Below are positions 1 through 8,305 of a stretch of DNA of 64,000 bases, in pieces; position 1 is the stretch's first letter; each line of letters starts with the position of its first letter. Below the pieces are notes generated by a model. The model was not told where the DNA came from. It saw only the letters and a program-made list of their open reading frames with translations, and did not search any database. Made by a program: the position numbers and the translations under genes. Source of the stretch: an uncultured bacterium (GTDB lineage Bacteria > Bacteroidota > Bacteroidia > Bacteroidales > Bacteroidaceae); contig CAJMPR010000005.1 in the NCBI GenBank assembly GCA_905215345.1, forward strand, positions 124,001 to 188,000, read 5' to 3'.

Positions 1-221
1 AATAATATCTGATAGTCTCCCTTAATAGAGGAAATATCATACTTCACATTAAGTTGAATCGTAGAAGTCGTTGCAAAAGTGAACGAATTGGGTTTTGTTC
101 CGTCATCTTGATTGTTAGAATCATAGACTTCTTGCATGCAACTTGCTAACATTACTATAGCTAATGCGCAACATAGAAGACTCAATGCTCCTTGCAAAGG
201 ATTAATTTTGATTAGTTTCAT
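1..221 (-). CDS. Lipoprotein of unknown function, truncated by window edge
   Basis: Only the first 73 codons are in the window; the gene continues past the left edge. The reading frame starts MKLIKINPLQ, has a hydrophobic stretch to about residue 27 and a lipobox LASC with the lipidated Cys at residue 28, so the product should be a lipoprotein. The mature part begins with an Asp/Asn-rich linker and then NSFTFATTSTIQLNVKYD, which resembles the start of Bacteroides LruC/DUF4842-type lipoproteins; this family call is a guess from the N-terminus. A -7-like box lies 25 bases upstream. It is divergent from the GH3 gene. Confidence 0.6.
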   Translation of the reverse strand, partial: MKLIKINPLQGALSLLCCALAIVMLASCMQEVYDSNNQDDGTKPNSFTFATTSTIQLNVKYDISSIKGDYQIL

Positions 222-245
222 ATAAGTGTTCGTTTGAGTTCGCTG

Positions 246-253
246 CAAAGATA
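246..253 (-). promoter_or_regulatory. Candidate Bacteroides -7 box
   Basis: On the minus strand this reads TATCTTTG, a match to the Bacteroides consensus TAnnTTTG, 24 bases before the lipoprotein start codon. No TTTG -33 element is found at the usual distance, so the call rests on one box. Confidence 0.4.
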
Positions 254-505
254 AATAAAAACTTGTATATATTAACCATTAAATATAGACTTTTTAAAGA
301 ATATACAAATAATTATCGTTATTGAACATTTATGTGTAATAGAGTAATGTAGTATTCGGTAAATAACTATCGTTTTATGGTATTTATAGGCTCTGTGTCT
401 GTCCATGTAACCTCACCAATATGATATGTAACATATCCGCAAGAGTTGGTAACATGGGCTTATGTATTTGAAAGATTATTCTTATTCATATTCCTGATAT
501 TCCAC

Positions 506-513
506 TATTTTTG
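506..513 (+). promoter_or_regulatory. Candidate -7 box for the GH3 gene
   Basis: TATTTTTG matches TAnnTTTG and lies about 113 bases upstream of the GH3 start. No -33 partner is clear at 19-23 bases, so this is a weak call. Confidence 0.3.
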
Positions 514-548
514 TATCGGTCAGTATTACTGTCTTTAACGAGATAGAA

Positions 549-594
549 GTTAGTAGATAGTAATTAAATAGTAACTACTTACTACTTACGACTC
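549..594. repeat. Low-complexity inverted repeat (TAGTA/TACTA type)
   Basis: The left half is built from TTAGTAGATAGTA-like words and the right half from TAACTACTTACTACTTA, so the two halves can pair imperfectly. The same word set fills the mraY-murE spacer at 46938-47036. Confidence 0.45.
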
Positions 595-626
595 TTACAC
601 AGTATTTATTTAAATCTTATACGAAC

Positions 627-3212
627 ATGAATAGAAAACTTCGCTTACTTATCGGAATCGGAAGCCTATGCCTTTCCCTTCCTGTCTTTGCCCAGCTTCC
701 CTATCAGAATCCGGACTTGTCTCCAGAAAAACGTGCAGACGATTTGTTGAGCCGTCTTACTTTGGAAGAAAAGGCGGCACTGATGCAGAACACTTCACCT
801 GCCATACCCCGTCTGGGCATTAAAGCCTATGATTGGTGGAACGAGGCATTGCATGGTGTAGGACGTGCCGGATTGGCAACAGTCTTTCCGCAGGCCATCG
901 GTATGGGAGCCTCATTCAACGACGGTTTACTTTATCAGGTCTTTACCGCTGTGTCCGACGAAGCTCGCGCCAAAACTACGGAATTCAGTAAGGCCGGTGG
1001 ACTACAACGCTATCAGGGACTTACCATGTGGACACCTAACGTTAACATCTTCCGTGACCCGCGCTGGGGGCGCGGACAGGAAACTTACGGTGAAGACCCT
1101 TATCTGACCAGCCAGTTGGGAATGGCGGTAGTACGTGGTCTGCAAGGTCCCTCTACCGAGAAGTATGACAAACTACACGCATGTGCCAAACATTTTGCCG
1201 TACATTCTGGTCCTGAATGGAATCGTCATAGCTTTGATGCGGAGAATATTGCTCCCCGTGATTTGTGGGAAACTTATTTACCTGCTTTCAAAGACTTGGT
1301 GCAGAAAGCCGGTGTAAAAGAGGTGATGTGTGCCTATAACCGTCTTGAAGGAGAACCCTGCTGCGGAAGCAATCGCCTACTCACCCAGATATTGCGCAAC
1401 GAGTGGGGATACGACGGTATTATCGTGTCAGATTGTTGGGCTATAAATGACTTCTATACTCCCGGTGCCCATCAAACCCATCCTGATAAAGCCCATGCTT
1501 CGGCTGCTGCCGTGATGAGTGGCACCGACGTAGAATGCGGTCCCAATTACGCTTCTCTTCCGCAGGCCGTACGCGACGGATTGATAGATGAGAAACGTGT
1601 GGGTACTTCACTCCGTCGTCTGCTGAAAGCCCGTTTTGAGTTGGGCGAGATGGATACCGATGTGTCCTGGAATAAAATACCCTATGCGGTAGTCGATAGC
1701 AAGGAACATCGTGACCTTGCCTTGCGCATGGCGCATGAAAGCATTGTGCTGTTACAGAACAAGAAGAATCTGCTGCCTCTTTCCAAAAAGTTGAAAGTGG
1801 CGGTCGTAGGGCCGAATGCCAACGACTCTGTAATGCAATGGGGTAACTATAATGGTTTCCCTTCGCATACGGTTACTTTGCTTGAGGGAATCAAAGCTTA
1901 TTTGCCCGAAGCCCGTATTATTTACGAACCGGGATGTGACCTTACCTCTGACGTCAATCTGCAAAGTGTATTTCAACAATGCAGCATGAACGGTCAGAAA
2001 GGTTTCAGTGTACAATACTGGAATAACGTGAAGCAGGAAGGTACCCCCGACGTGACGGGACAGATTACCACACCGTTCCATTTCATTACTACCGGGGCTA
2101 CCACCTTTGCCGCCGGAGTAAACCTGCATGATTTCTCCGCCCGCTATGAGTCTGTGTTCCATCCCGAAAAGAGTGAGGATATTGTCTTTCAGTTTCAGAC
2201 GCAAGGTGTCACTCGCCTCAGTATAGACGGAAAGGAAGTAGCCGCCGGTATGAACTTCAAGAACAAAGCCAAAGTATATACGCTCAAGGCAGAAGCCGGA
2301 AAGAAATATGATATCCGTATCGATTTTGCTTTCCGCAACAGGGATGCTGCTCTTGACTTCGATATGGGACGTGAGGTACCTGTCAATCTGGAAGAATCCG
2401 TTCGCAAGGTCAAGTCTGCCGATGTCGTGATTTTTGCCGGTGGCATTTCACCCGCTGTAGAAGGAGAAGAAATGCGTGTAACCATTCCCGGTTTCAAGGG
2501 AGGTGACCGTGAAACCATTGAGCTACCATCCATCCAAAGCCGTTTGGTAGCTGCCTTAAAGAAAGCAGGCAAGAAGATTGTATTTGTCAATTTCTCCGGC
2601 TCTGCCATTGCCCTGACTCCTGAAGCGGAAAATTGTGATGCTATCCTGCAAGCTTGGTATCCGGGACAAGCGGGAGGTACGGCCATTGCCGATGTGCTGT
2701 TTGGCTCATACAATCCTGCCGGCAGACTGCCTGTCACTTTTTATAAGAGTACGGCACAGCTTCCCGATTTTGAAGATTATAACATGAAAGGCCGTACCTA
2801 TCGTTATATGACGGAGACTCCGTTGTATCCTTTCGGTCATGGATTGAGCTATACTACTTTCCGTTACGGTGAAGCGACACTGAGCGCACCTGCCATCGGT
2901 TACGGTGAGAAAGTAACGTTGACCGTTCCCGTGAGCAACACCGGTAAATGCGATGGTGAAGAAGTGGTACAGGTCTATATGCGTCGTCCGGGTGAAGTTG
3001 ACGGTCCTTCGCATACGCTTCGTGCTTTCAAGCGGATAGCTATTGGCAAGGGACAAACGGGACAGGTTACTTTCGACCTAAGCAAAGACGACTTTGAGTG
3101 GTTTGATACCCATACTAATACCATGCGCCCCATTGAAGGCGAATATGAATTATTGGTGGGAGGTTCGTCAGATTTGAACCAGTTAAAGGTTGTTCCGGTT
3201 ACTGTAAAGTAA
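627..3212 (+). CDS. Secreted GH3 glycosidase (beta-xylosidase/beta-glucosidase type)
   Basis: Family 3 glycoside hydrolases release terminal beta-linked sugars from oligosaccharides. A signal peptide ends at VFA-Q (residue 22), so the enzyme is exported, probably to the periplasm. The N-terminal barrel contains KHF at 188-190 and the nucleophile Asp269 in VSDCW. A PA14-like insertion (about 455-590, with VQYWNN near its start) interrupts the C-terminal sandwich domain, where EGEEM near 612-616 is the likely acid/base region, and a fibronectin-III-like domain closes the protein (about 770-855). The 861-residue length and WWNEALHGVGR motif fit the plant-BXL-like beta-xylosidase branch, but substrate cannot be read from sequence. 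No susCD genes adjoin it. Confidence 0.88.
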   Translation: MNRKLRLLIGIGSLCLSLPVFAQLPYQNPDLSPEKRADDLLSRLTLEEKAALMQNTSPAIPRLGIKAYDWWNEALHGVGRAGLATVFPQAIGMGASFNDGLLYQVFTAVSDEARAKTTEFSKAGGLQRYQGLTMWTPNVNIFRDPRWGRGQETYGEDPYLTSQLGMAVVRGLQGPSTEKYDKLHACAKHFAVHSGPEWNRHSFDAENIAPRDLWETYLPAFKDLVQKAGVKEVMCAYNRLEGEPCCGSNRLLTQILRNEWGYDGIIVSDCWAINDFYTPGAHQTHPDKAHASAAAVMSGTDVECGPNYASLPQAVRDGLIDEKRVGTSLRRLLKARFELGEMDTDVSWNKIPYAVVDSKEHRDLALRMAHESIVLLQNKKNLLPLSKKLKVAVVGPNANDSVMQWGNYNGFPSHTVTLLEGIKAYLPEARIIYEPGCDLTSDVNLQSVFQQCSMNGQKGFSVQYWNNVKQEGTPDVTGQITTPFHFITTGATTFAAGVNLHDFSARYESVFHPEKSEDIVFQFQTQGVTRLSIDGKEVAAGMNFKNKAKVYTLKAEAGKKYDIRIDFAFRNRDAALDFDMGREVPVNLEESVRKVKSADVVIFAGGISPAVEGEEMRVTIPGFKGGDRETIELPSIQSRLVAALKKAGKKIVFVNFSGSAIALTPEAENCDAILQAWYPGQAGGTAIADVLFGSYNPAGRLPVTFYKSTAQLPDFEDYNMKGRTYRYMTETPLYPFGHGLSYTTFRYGEATLSAPAIGYGEKVTLTVPVSNTGKCDGEEVVQVYMRRPGEVDGPSHTLRAFKRIAIGKGQTGQVTFDLSKDDFEWFDTHTNTMRPIEGEYELLVGGSSDLNQLKVVPVTVK

Positions 3213-3306
3213 TGTAAGAATAGATTTTATTTTATCCGTTCTGCAACTTTTCACCTCATTCTTGCGTCTAATAACATGCAAATAACTTTTAAACAAGAGA
3301 TAGATC

Positions 3307-3627
3307 ATGTTAGTAACAACAACTCCAATGATTGAGGGTGCCCGTATTACCCGCTATTTCGGCATCGTATCCGGTGAAACGATTATCGGTGCCAATGTAT
3401 TCCGTGATTTCTTTGCCAGTATCCGTGATGTGGTGGGCGGACGTAGCGGCTCCTATGAGGAAGTCCTGCGCGAGGCCAAGGATACGGCATTGCGTGAGAT
3501 GCAAGAGCAAGCCCGTCTGCTGGGCGCCAATGCGGTAATCGGTGTAGACCTCGATTATGAGACGGTAGGCGGGAGCGGTAGCATGCTCATGGTGACTGCC
3601 TGCGGCACAGCCGTAACAGTAGAATAA
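3307..3627 (+). CDS. YbjQ/UPF0145 family protein
   Basis: A 106-residue cytosolic protein with no signal peptide. It has the whole-length features of the YbjQ (UPF0145) family: an N-terminal LVTTTPMIEG strand, a GETIIGANVFRDFFA helix start, and a GANAVIGVDLDYETVG segment in the C-terminal half. Family members form small pentameric rings; a heavy-metal-binding role has been suggested but is not established. The 94-base gap after the GH3 gene has no terminator, so read-through from GH3 is possible, and a strong terminator follows this gene. Confidence 0.85.
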   Translation: MLVTTTPMIEGARITRYFGIVSGETIIGANVFRDFFASIRDVVGGRSGSYEEVLREAKDTALREMQEQARLLGANAVIGVDLDYETVGGSGSMLMVTACGTAVTVE

Positions 3628-3631
3628 AAGA

Positions 3632-3673
3632 ACGCGCCATCTGTTGACATGAGACAGATGGCGTGTTTTTTTT
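3632..3673 (+). terminator. Rho-independent terminator after ybjQ
   Basis: A 13-bp inverted repeat (ACGCGCCATCTGT with ACAGATGGCGTGT, one G-T pair) has a 9-base loop and is followed by a run of eight T residues. It starts five bases after the ybjQ stop. Confidence 0.92.
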
Positions 3674-3732
3674 AACCTAAAATTCGGTTTGATACCTTGC
3701 TGCTAATATATTGACATACGGTGGAACTTTAA

Positions 3733-3820
3733 TTCCACCAATTTCCCTATCAATGGGAACTATGTTCCCAATACTACTGAAGTATCTTCCCTATACTACT
3801 GAGCTATGTTCCCAATGGGG
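3733..3820. repeat. 22-bp-period palindromic repeat array
   Basis: TTCCC cores recur at 3743, 3765, 3787 and 3809, exactly 22 bases apart, with flanks such as ACTACTGA shared between the last two units. Parts are palindromic (GGTGGAA..TTCCACC at about 3720-3739, TGGGAACTATGTTCCCA at 3754-3770). It fills the spacer between the ybjQ terminator and hppA and shares its period, not its sequence, with arrays near 35.9 kb and 53.0 kb. Confidence 0.85.
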
Positions 3821-3930
3821 AGAAACGAACTGGTACCGGATGGGGGTTATATTTCTTTCCTTTTCATTTGCTTATCTCATTCCAAATCAATACTTTTAGG
3901 CTTTCGTTCAACCTTTTAATAAGACATGCT

Positions 3931-6135
3931 ATGGACCAAATGCTTTTTTGGCTGGTTCCAGCCGCTTCTATTCTGGCACTCTGTTTTGCCTGGTATTTCC
4001 ACCGTGAGATGATGAAAGAAAGTGAGGGAACTCCTCAGATGATTAAAATTGCCGCTGCCGTGCGTAAGGGCGCCATGTCCTACCTCAAGCAGCAGTATAA
4101 GATTGTGGGCTGGGTATTTCTGGGTTTGGTGATTCTATTCTCTATTATGGCTTATGGTTTCCAGGTACAGAACTCTTGGGTACCGATAGCTTTCCTGACC
4201 GGTGGTTTCTTCTCCGGCCTTTCCGGCTTCCTCGGAATGAAGACCGCCACATACGCCTCGGCGCGTACGGCGAATGCAGCCCGTAACTCGCTGAATGCCG
4301 GATTGCGTGTGGCTTTCCGTAGCGGGGCGGTGATGGGACTTGTGGTTGTGGGGCTTGGTTTACTTGACATTTCTTTCTGGTATTTGCTGTTGAATGCCGT
4401 TATTCCGGTTGACTTGATGACACCTACCCATAAGCTGTGTATCATCACCACTACGATGTTGACCTTTGGTATGGGAGCTTCTACCCAGGCATTGTTTGCC
4501 CGTGTGGGGGGCGGTATCTATACCAAAGCCGCCGATGTGGGTGCCGACCTTGTAGGTAAAGTGGAGGCGGGTATTCCTGAAGACGATCCGCGTAACCCTG
4601 CCACGATTGCCGATAACGTGGGTGATAATGTGGGTGATGTTGCCGGTATGGGAGCCGACCTGTACGAAAGCTACTGCGGTTCTATCCTGGCTACAGCCGC
4701 CTTGGGTGCTGCTGCCTTTATACATACGGGGGATACGTTGATGCAGTTCAAAGCGGTTATCGCACCGATGCTGATTGCCGCGGTGGGCATACTGCTTTCC
4801 ATCATAGGAATCTTCTCGGTCCGTACCGGTGAAAACGCGAAGATGAAAGATTTGTTGCGCTCACTGGCTTTCGGTACAAACCTGAGTTCCGTTTTGATTG
4901 TCATTGCCACTTTCTTTATCCTTTGGCTGTTGAAGCTGGATAATTGGATGTGGATTTCATGCGCGGTGGTTGTAGGCCTGGTTGTAGGTATAATTATCGG
5001 TCGTTCTACCGAATATTACACTTCCCAATCCTATCGCCCTACCCAGAAACTGAGTGAAAGCGGCACAACCGGTCCGGCTACCGTTATTATTTCCGGTATC
5101 GGTCTGGGCATGCTTTCCACGGCTATTCCCGTGGTGGCTGTGGTGATAGGTATCATCGCATCCTATCTTTTCGCTTCCGGCTTCGACTTCTCCAATGTGG
5201 GAATGGGACTCTACGGTATCGGTATTGCCGCGGTGGGAATGCTTTCCACCTTGGGAATCACGCTTGCTACAGATGCTTACGGTCCGATAGCCGACAATGC
5301 CGGCGGTAATGCCGAAATGTCCGGTTTGGGCGAGGAAGTACGTAAACGTACCGATGCGCTTGACTCCTTGGGAAATACGACCGCCGCTACGGGCAAAGGT
5401 TTTGCTATCGGTTCGGCAGCATTGACCGGCCTTGCTTTGTTAGCCTCGTATATAGAAGAAATCCGTATCGGTCTTACCCGTATCGGCACCACCGACCTCT
5501 TTGTGGGCGGCGGCGAAACGGTTTCGGTGCAAGATGCTACTTTCTTCGACTTTATGCGCCATTATGATGTCACGTTGATGAACCCCAAAGTCCTTTCCGG
5601 TATGTTCCTTGGCAGTATGATGGCTTTCCTTTTCTGCGGGCTGACCATGAACGCCGTGGGTCGTGCCGCTGCGCACATGGTTGACGAGGTACGGCGCCAG
5701 TTCCGTGAAATCAAAGGTATCCTTACGGGTGAAGCAGAACCCGATTATGAACGTTGTGTGGCTATTTCTACCAAGGGAGCCCAACGTGAAATGGTAGTTC
5801 CGTCGCTCATTGCCATTATCGCCCCGATTGCTACGGGACTTATCTTCGGTGTTCCCGGTGTATTGGGACTACTTGTCGGCGGACTCAGCAGTGGTTTTGT
5901 ACTCGCTATCTTCATGGCGAATGCCGGTGGAGCCTGGGATAATGCCAAGAAGTATGTGGAGGAGGGGAACTTCGGCGGCAAGGGCAGCGAGGTGCATAAA
6001 GCTACGGTGGTAGGTGATACCGTGGGTGACCCGTTTAAAGATACCTCCGGTCCCAGTTTGAACATCCTTATCAAATTGATGAGCATGGTGGCTATCGTGA
6101 TGGCGGGACTGACTGTTGCGTGGAGTCTGTTCTGA
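3931..6135 (+). CDS. hppA: Membrane-bound K+-dependent pyrophosphatase
   Basis: Hydrolyses pyrophosphate at the inner membrane and uses the energy to move Na+ and/or H+ outward. The protein is polytopic, 734 residues, with the family's acidic substrate-binding motif DVGADL at 202-207 followed by DDPRNPATIADNVGDNVGD, and a second acidic cluster near the C-terminus (VVGDTVGDPFKDTSGP). The motif GNTTAATGKG at 481-490 has Ala where K+-independent enzymes have Lys, placing it in the K+-dependent subfamily. The Bacteroides vulgatus homologue is reported to transport both Na+ and H+, so the same is plausible here. The start at MDQMLF was preferred to an upstream in-frame ATG that would add 21 untypical residues. 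Confidence 0.95.
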   Translation: MDQMLFWLVPAASILALCFAWYFHREMMKESEGTPQMIKIAAAVRKGAMSYLKQQYKIVGWVFLGLVILFSIMAYGFQVQNSWVPIAFLTGGFFSGLSGFLGMKTATYASARTANAARNSLNAGLRVAFRSGAVMGLVVVGLGLLDISFWYLLLNAVIPVDLMTPTHKLCIITTTMLTFGMGASTQALFARVGGGIYTKAADVGADLVGKVEAGIPEDDPRNPATIADNVGDNVGDVAGMGADLYESYCGSILATAALGAAAFIHTGDTLMQFKAVIAPMLIAAVGILLSIIGIFSVRTGENAKMKDLLRSLAFGTNLSSVLIVIATFFILWLLKLDNWMWISCAVVVGLVVGIIIGRSTEYYTSQSYRPTQKLSESGTTGPATVIISGIGLGMLSTAIPVVAVVIGIIASYLFASGFDFSNVGMGLYGIGIAAVGMLSTLGITLATDAYGPIADNAGGNAEMSGLGEEVRKRTDALDSLGNTTAATGKGFAIGSAALTGLALLASYIEEIRIGLTRIGTTDLFVGGGETVSVQDATFFDFMRHYDVTLMNPKVLSGMFLGSMMAFLFCGLTMNAVGRAAAHMVDEVRRQFREIKGILTGEAEPDYERCVAISTKGAQREMVVPSLIAIIAPIATGLIFGVPGVLGLLVGGLSSGFVLAIFMANAGGAWDNAKKYVEEGNFGGKGSEVHKATVVGDTVGDPFKDTSGPSLNILIKLMSMVAIVMAGLTVAWSLF

Positions 6136-6145
6136 TACTCAAAAG

Positions 6146-6184
6146 AAGCGCCCGTTTACATAGTAGGAAACGGGCGCTTTTATT
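6146..6184. terminator. Bidirectional terminator between hppA and the GH63-like gene
   Basis: A 12-bp perfect inverted repeat AAGCGCCCGTTT / AAACGGGCGCTT with a 10-base loop is flanked by A residues on the left and TTTTATTTTATT on the right. It sits between two converging genes and should stop both. Confidence 0.92.
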
Positions 6185-6203
6185 TTATTATGAAACTGTG
6201 GAA

Positions 6204-8126
6204 TTACTTCCCATAGTCATCATACATCATCAGCAAGTGTGATGAACTCCAACTGAAGTGCGGGGCTTTCAGGCGCTCTCCGGTATGCGTACCATAGTTT
6301 TCATGAATAGGTGCTCCTTCTTTCAGTCCGTTCAGGCGGTCGAATACTTGTAGGGTGTATTCATCGGCCAGTTTGTTGTAACCGTAGTTACGCAGACCGC
6401 GAATAGCAAAATAAGTCTGGTCCAACCAGATAGGGCCACGCCAGTATCCGCGGGGATTATACTTCGGGTTGTCTGCGGCAATGGTGGGGAACGGGATATA
6501 GGTGGAGAATTTTGCGGTATCTTGCAACATCGGCAGCATGCTGTCTACCTGTGCTTGTGTGGCGATTTGTGTCCACAACGGGGTATAGGCTTCGCATCCG
6601 GGTTCTTCGATGAAGGAGCCGTCTTTCAAACGGCGGTCACCAAAGAAGTTGATGTTCTTGTCGAAGAAGTAGTCGGCAACTTTGTCGCTGTAATCAGGGC
6701 CGTCGAAAGTGGTTTTCAACAATCCGGCAAACTTTTTCAATAACTTACATTCCATTGCCAGGTATGCGTTCAGGTCTACACTTTCCTGATCCATGCTCCA
6801 GGCATCGTCAGAGCCTTCGTTCTTCAGCATCACGGCATTGTCGAAGCGGATGGCGTTATCCATGCCGCTTTCCCATGCGGCGGCTTCCAATGTTCCGTCG
6901 GTAGAACCGTATTCGCACATGCCGTTTTGATTATGGTCTCGTTTCTTGTACCACCATTTATAGTAAGAAAGCAGTTGCGGATACATCTCTGCTACGAAAG
7001 TGGTATCACCTGTGTGCGTGAAGATTTCGTCTACTGCCCAGCATACCAAAGGAGGTTTGCTGTCGCGTGCATTGTTTTCGGACGGCTCGGTATAGATACA
7101 GTCGATTATCATTCCATCCGGTTGCTGGTAGTCGAACATGGCACGGATGTTATTCTTTGCCAGTTCAGGATCGAACTTGGCGGTTCCTGCACTGAAACGC
7201 CAGGTATCCCATGCCCAGAAGCCGACGAAGTAACCTACTGCATGGCTAGGGATGATACCTTCGTGTAACAGCCCGCCACGGTGGGTACGCCAGTTGGATA
7301 TGAGTGTTGTCACGGCTTTTACGGCAATGCGGTCATATTCCGGTTTCATATCAGTACGCAGAATCTTATTCAGATAACCTTCCCAACGGTCGGAGTTGGT
7401 GCGTAGGGCTTCATCGGGATTATTGAGCAATGCGGCAAGGTTCTGTGTGCCGGCTATCCTTTCTTTCTCGGAAGTGAAGAAAGAGATGGCAACGTTTGTT
7501 GATTCTTTCGGGCTGTGGATAGTAGCGGTGTAGTTATTATCTGTCTTTGCCAATGTTACATCGGGGGTGAAGGTGATAACCACGCTTTCACCACCGGAAT
7601 GACGGGCTACAACGGAATTTTGTTCTACATCGACGGTTATGTCCTTTCCCCATTGGCTGCCGGTGAGCGCCAGTTCTTCGGCTTTGTTCGTTTCGATACG
7701 CAGCAAGGCTGTGGAAGCATCGATAAAGTTGAGGCGCTGAATGACACTGCCTTGTGCGCAGTGGGCGGACATGTACAGCTCGCCTGGGAAATAGCAGGTG
7801 GAATCGGGAGTGAAAGTCTCGTCTTTGCCGAGGTTCACCGTAACAGCAGCTTGTGCCATCCATTGCCGACGGAACATATCGAGGCTGAACGGACCGCAGA
7901 AGCCGTTTATCCATTTGTCTTTTTCGGGAAGGGTGAAACCCATCCACGAACCGGCATCGGTGAACCAGCCGGTACATCGGTGCAAAGTGTCGGGAGTATA
8001 GGCTATATCCAATATGTTGTTGAATGTATACCTTCTCTCCGTGTTGCTCTTACTACCGGAATCGCAGGCGGTGATGCCTGCTACCAGCAACGTAAAGCAG
8101 ATGATATTTATAATTTTGCGTCGCAT
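6204..8126 (-). CDS. GH63/MGH1-like glycoside hydrolase lipoprotein
   Basis: The N-terminus has a lipobox with Cys21 (GITAC), so the enzyme is a lipoprotein. The C-terminal two thirds is an (alpha/alpha)6-barrel of the GH63/trehalase-like type: WAWDTWR with Asp307 as probable general acid, PPLVCWAV, WWYKKRDHNQNGMCEYG, YWRGPIWLDQ and HENYGTHTGE with Glu609 as probable base. The pattern matches E. coli YgjK-like enzymes, which act on alpha-glucosidic bonds; the natural substrate here is unknown. It lies 180 bases downstream of the GH2 gene on the same strand and no promoter-like box is seen before it, so the two may be co-transcribed. Confidence 0.8.
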   Translation of the reverse strand: MRRKIINIICFTLLVAGITACDSGSKSNTERRYTFNNILDIAYTPDTLHRCTGWFTDAGSWMGFTLPEKDKWINGFCGPFSLDMFRRQWMAQAAVTVNLGKDETFTPDSTCYFPGELYMSAHCAQGSVIQRLNFIDASTALLRIETNKAEELALTGSQWGKDITVDVEQNSVVARHSGGESVVITFTPDVTLAKTDNNYTATIHSPKESTNVAISFFTSEKERIAGTQNLAALLNNPDEALRTNSDRWEGYLNKILRTDMKPEYDRIAVKAVTTLISNWRTHRGGLLHEGIIPSHAVGYFVGFWAWDTWRFSAGTAKFDPELAKNNIRAMFDYQQPDGMIIDCIYTEPSENNARDSKPPLVCWAVDEIFTHTGDTTFVAEMYPQLLSYYKWWYKKRDHNQNGMCEYGSTDGTLEAAAWESGMDNAIRFDNAVMLKNEGSDDAWSMDQESVDLNAYLAMECKLLKKFAGLLKTTFDGPDYSDKVADYFFDKNINFFGDRRLKDGSFIEEPGCEAYTPLWTQIATQAQVDSMLPMLQDTAKFSTYIPFPTIAADNPKYNPRGYWRGPIWLDQTYFAIRGLRNYGYNKLADEYTLQVFDRLNGLKEGAPIHENYGTHTGERLKAPHFSWSSSHLLMMYDDYGK

Positions 8127-8190
8127 ATTGCTGTTAGTTTTTGAGTATATGAAATGTATGAATGAGAATTCAGTGAAGCAGAGTTTCGCA

Positions 8191-8279
8191 GTTATAAGTG
8201 ATTTGTTTGTAATAAGGCTGCGCTTTCACTCCGGAAGGCAAAAACATAAGCGAATCACTAATCACTCATAACTTATAAC
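8191..8279. repeat. Dispersed palindromic element, copy 1
   Basis: The left arm begins GTTATAAGTGATTTG and the right arm ends AATCACTCATAACTTATAAC, so the ends can pair. The right arm AAAAACATAAGCGAATCACT is nearly the same as in copy 2 at 28529-28613 (AAAAACACAAGCAAATCACT). It lies between the GH2 and GH63-like genes. Confidence 0.75.
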
Positions 8280-8280
8280 T

Positions 8281-8303
8281 ATTTAGCGGCAAAGCCGCTA
8301 AAT
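8281..8303. terminator. Hairpin after the beta-galactosidase gene
   Basis: ATTTAGCGGC and GCCGCTAAAT form a perfect 10-bp stem with a 3-base loop, two bases after the GH2 stop codon. On the minus strand it is followed by AGTTATAAG and not by a T-run, so it may protect the mRNA end or act as a weak terminator. Confidence 0.6.
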
Positions 8304-8305
8304 TA

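Larger units (their letters stand above)
222..626. other. Divergent intergenic region, 405 bp
   Basis: AT-rich spacer between the edge lipoprotein and the GH3 gene. It holds a candidate -7 box for each direction (246-253 minus, 506-513 plus) and, at about 549-594, a repetitive patch built from TAGTA/TACTA words that resembles the mraY-murE spacer near 46.95 kb. No coding frame or RNA gene is recognised. Confidence 0.6.

Noticed and set aside
3711..3899. 62-codon open frame upstream of hppA
   Set aside because: It is composed of the 22-bp repeat array translated in one frame and has no family resemblance.
7515..8144. 209-codon plus-strand frame
   Set aside because: Antisense to the GH63-like gene, whose codons and motifs are convincing; a mirror frame of GC-richer coding DNA.
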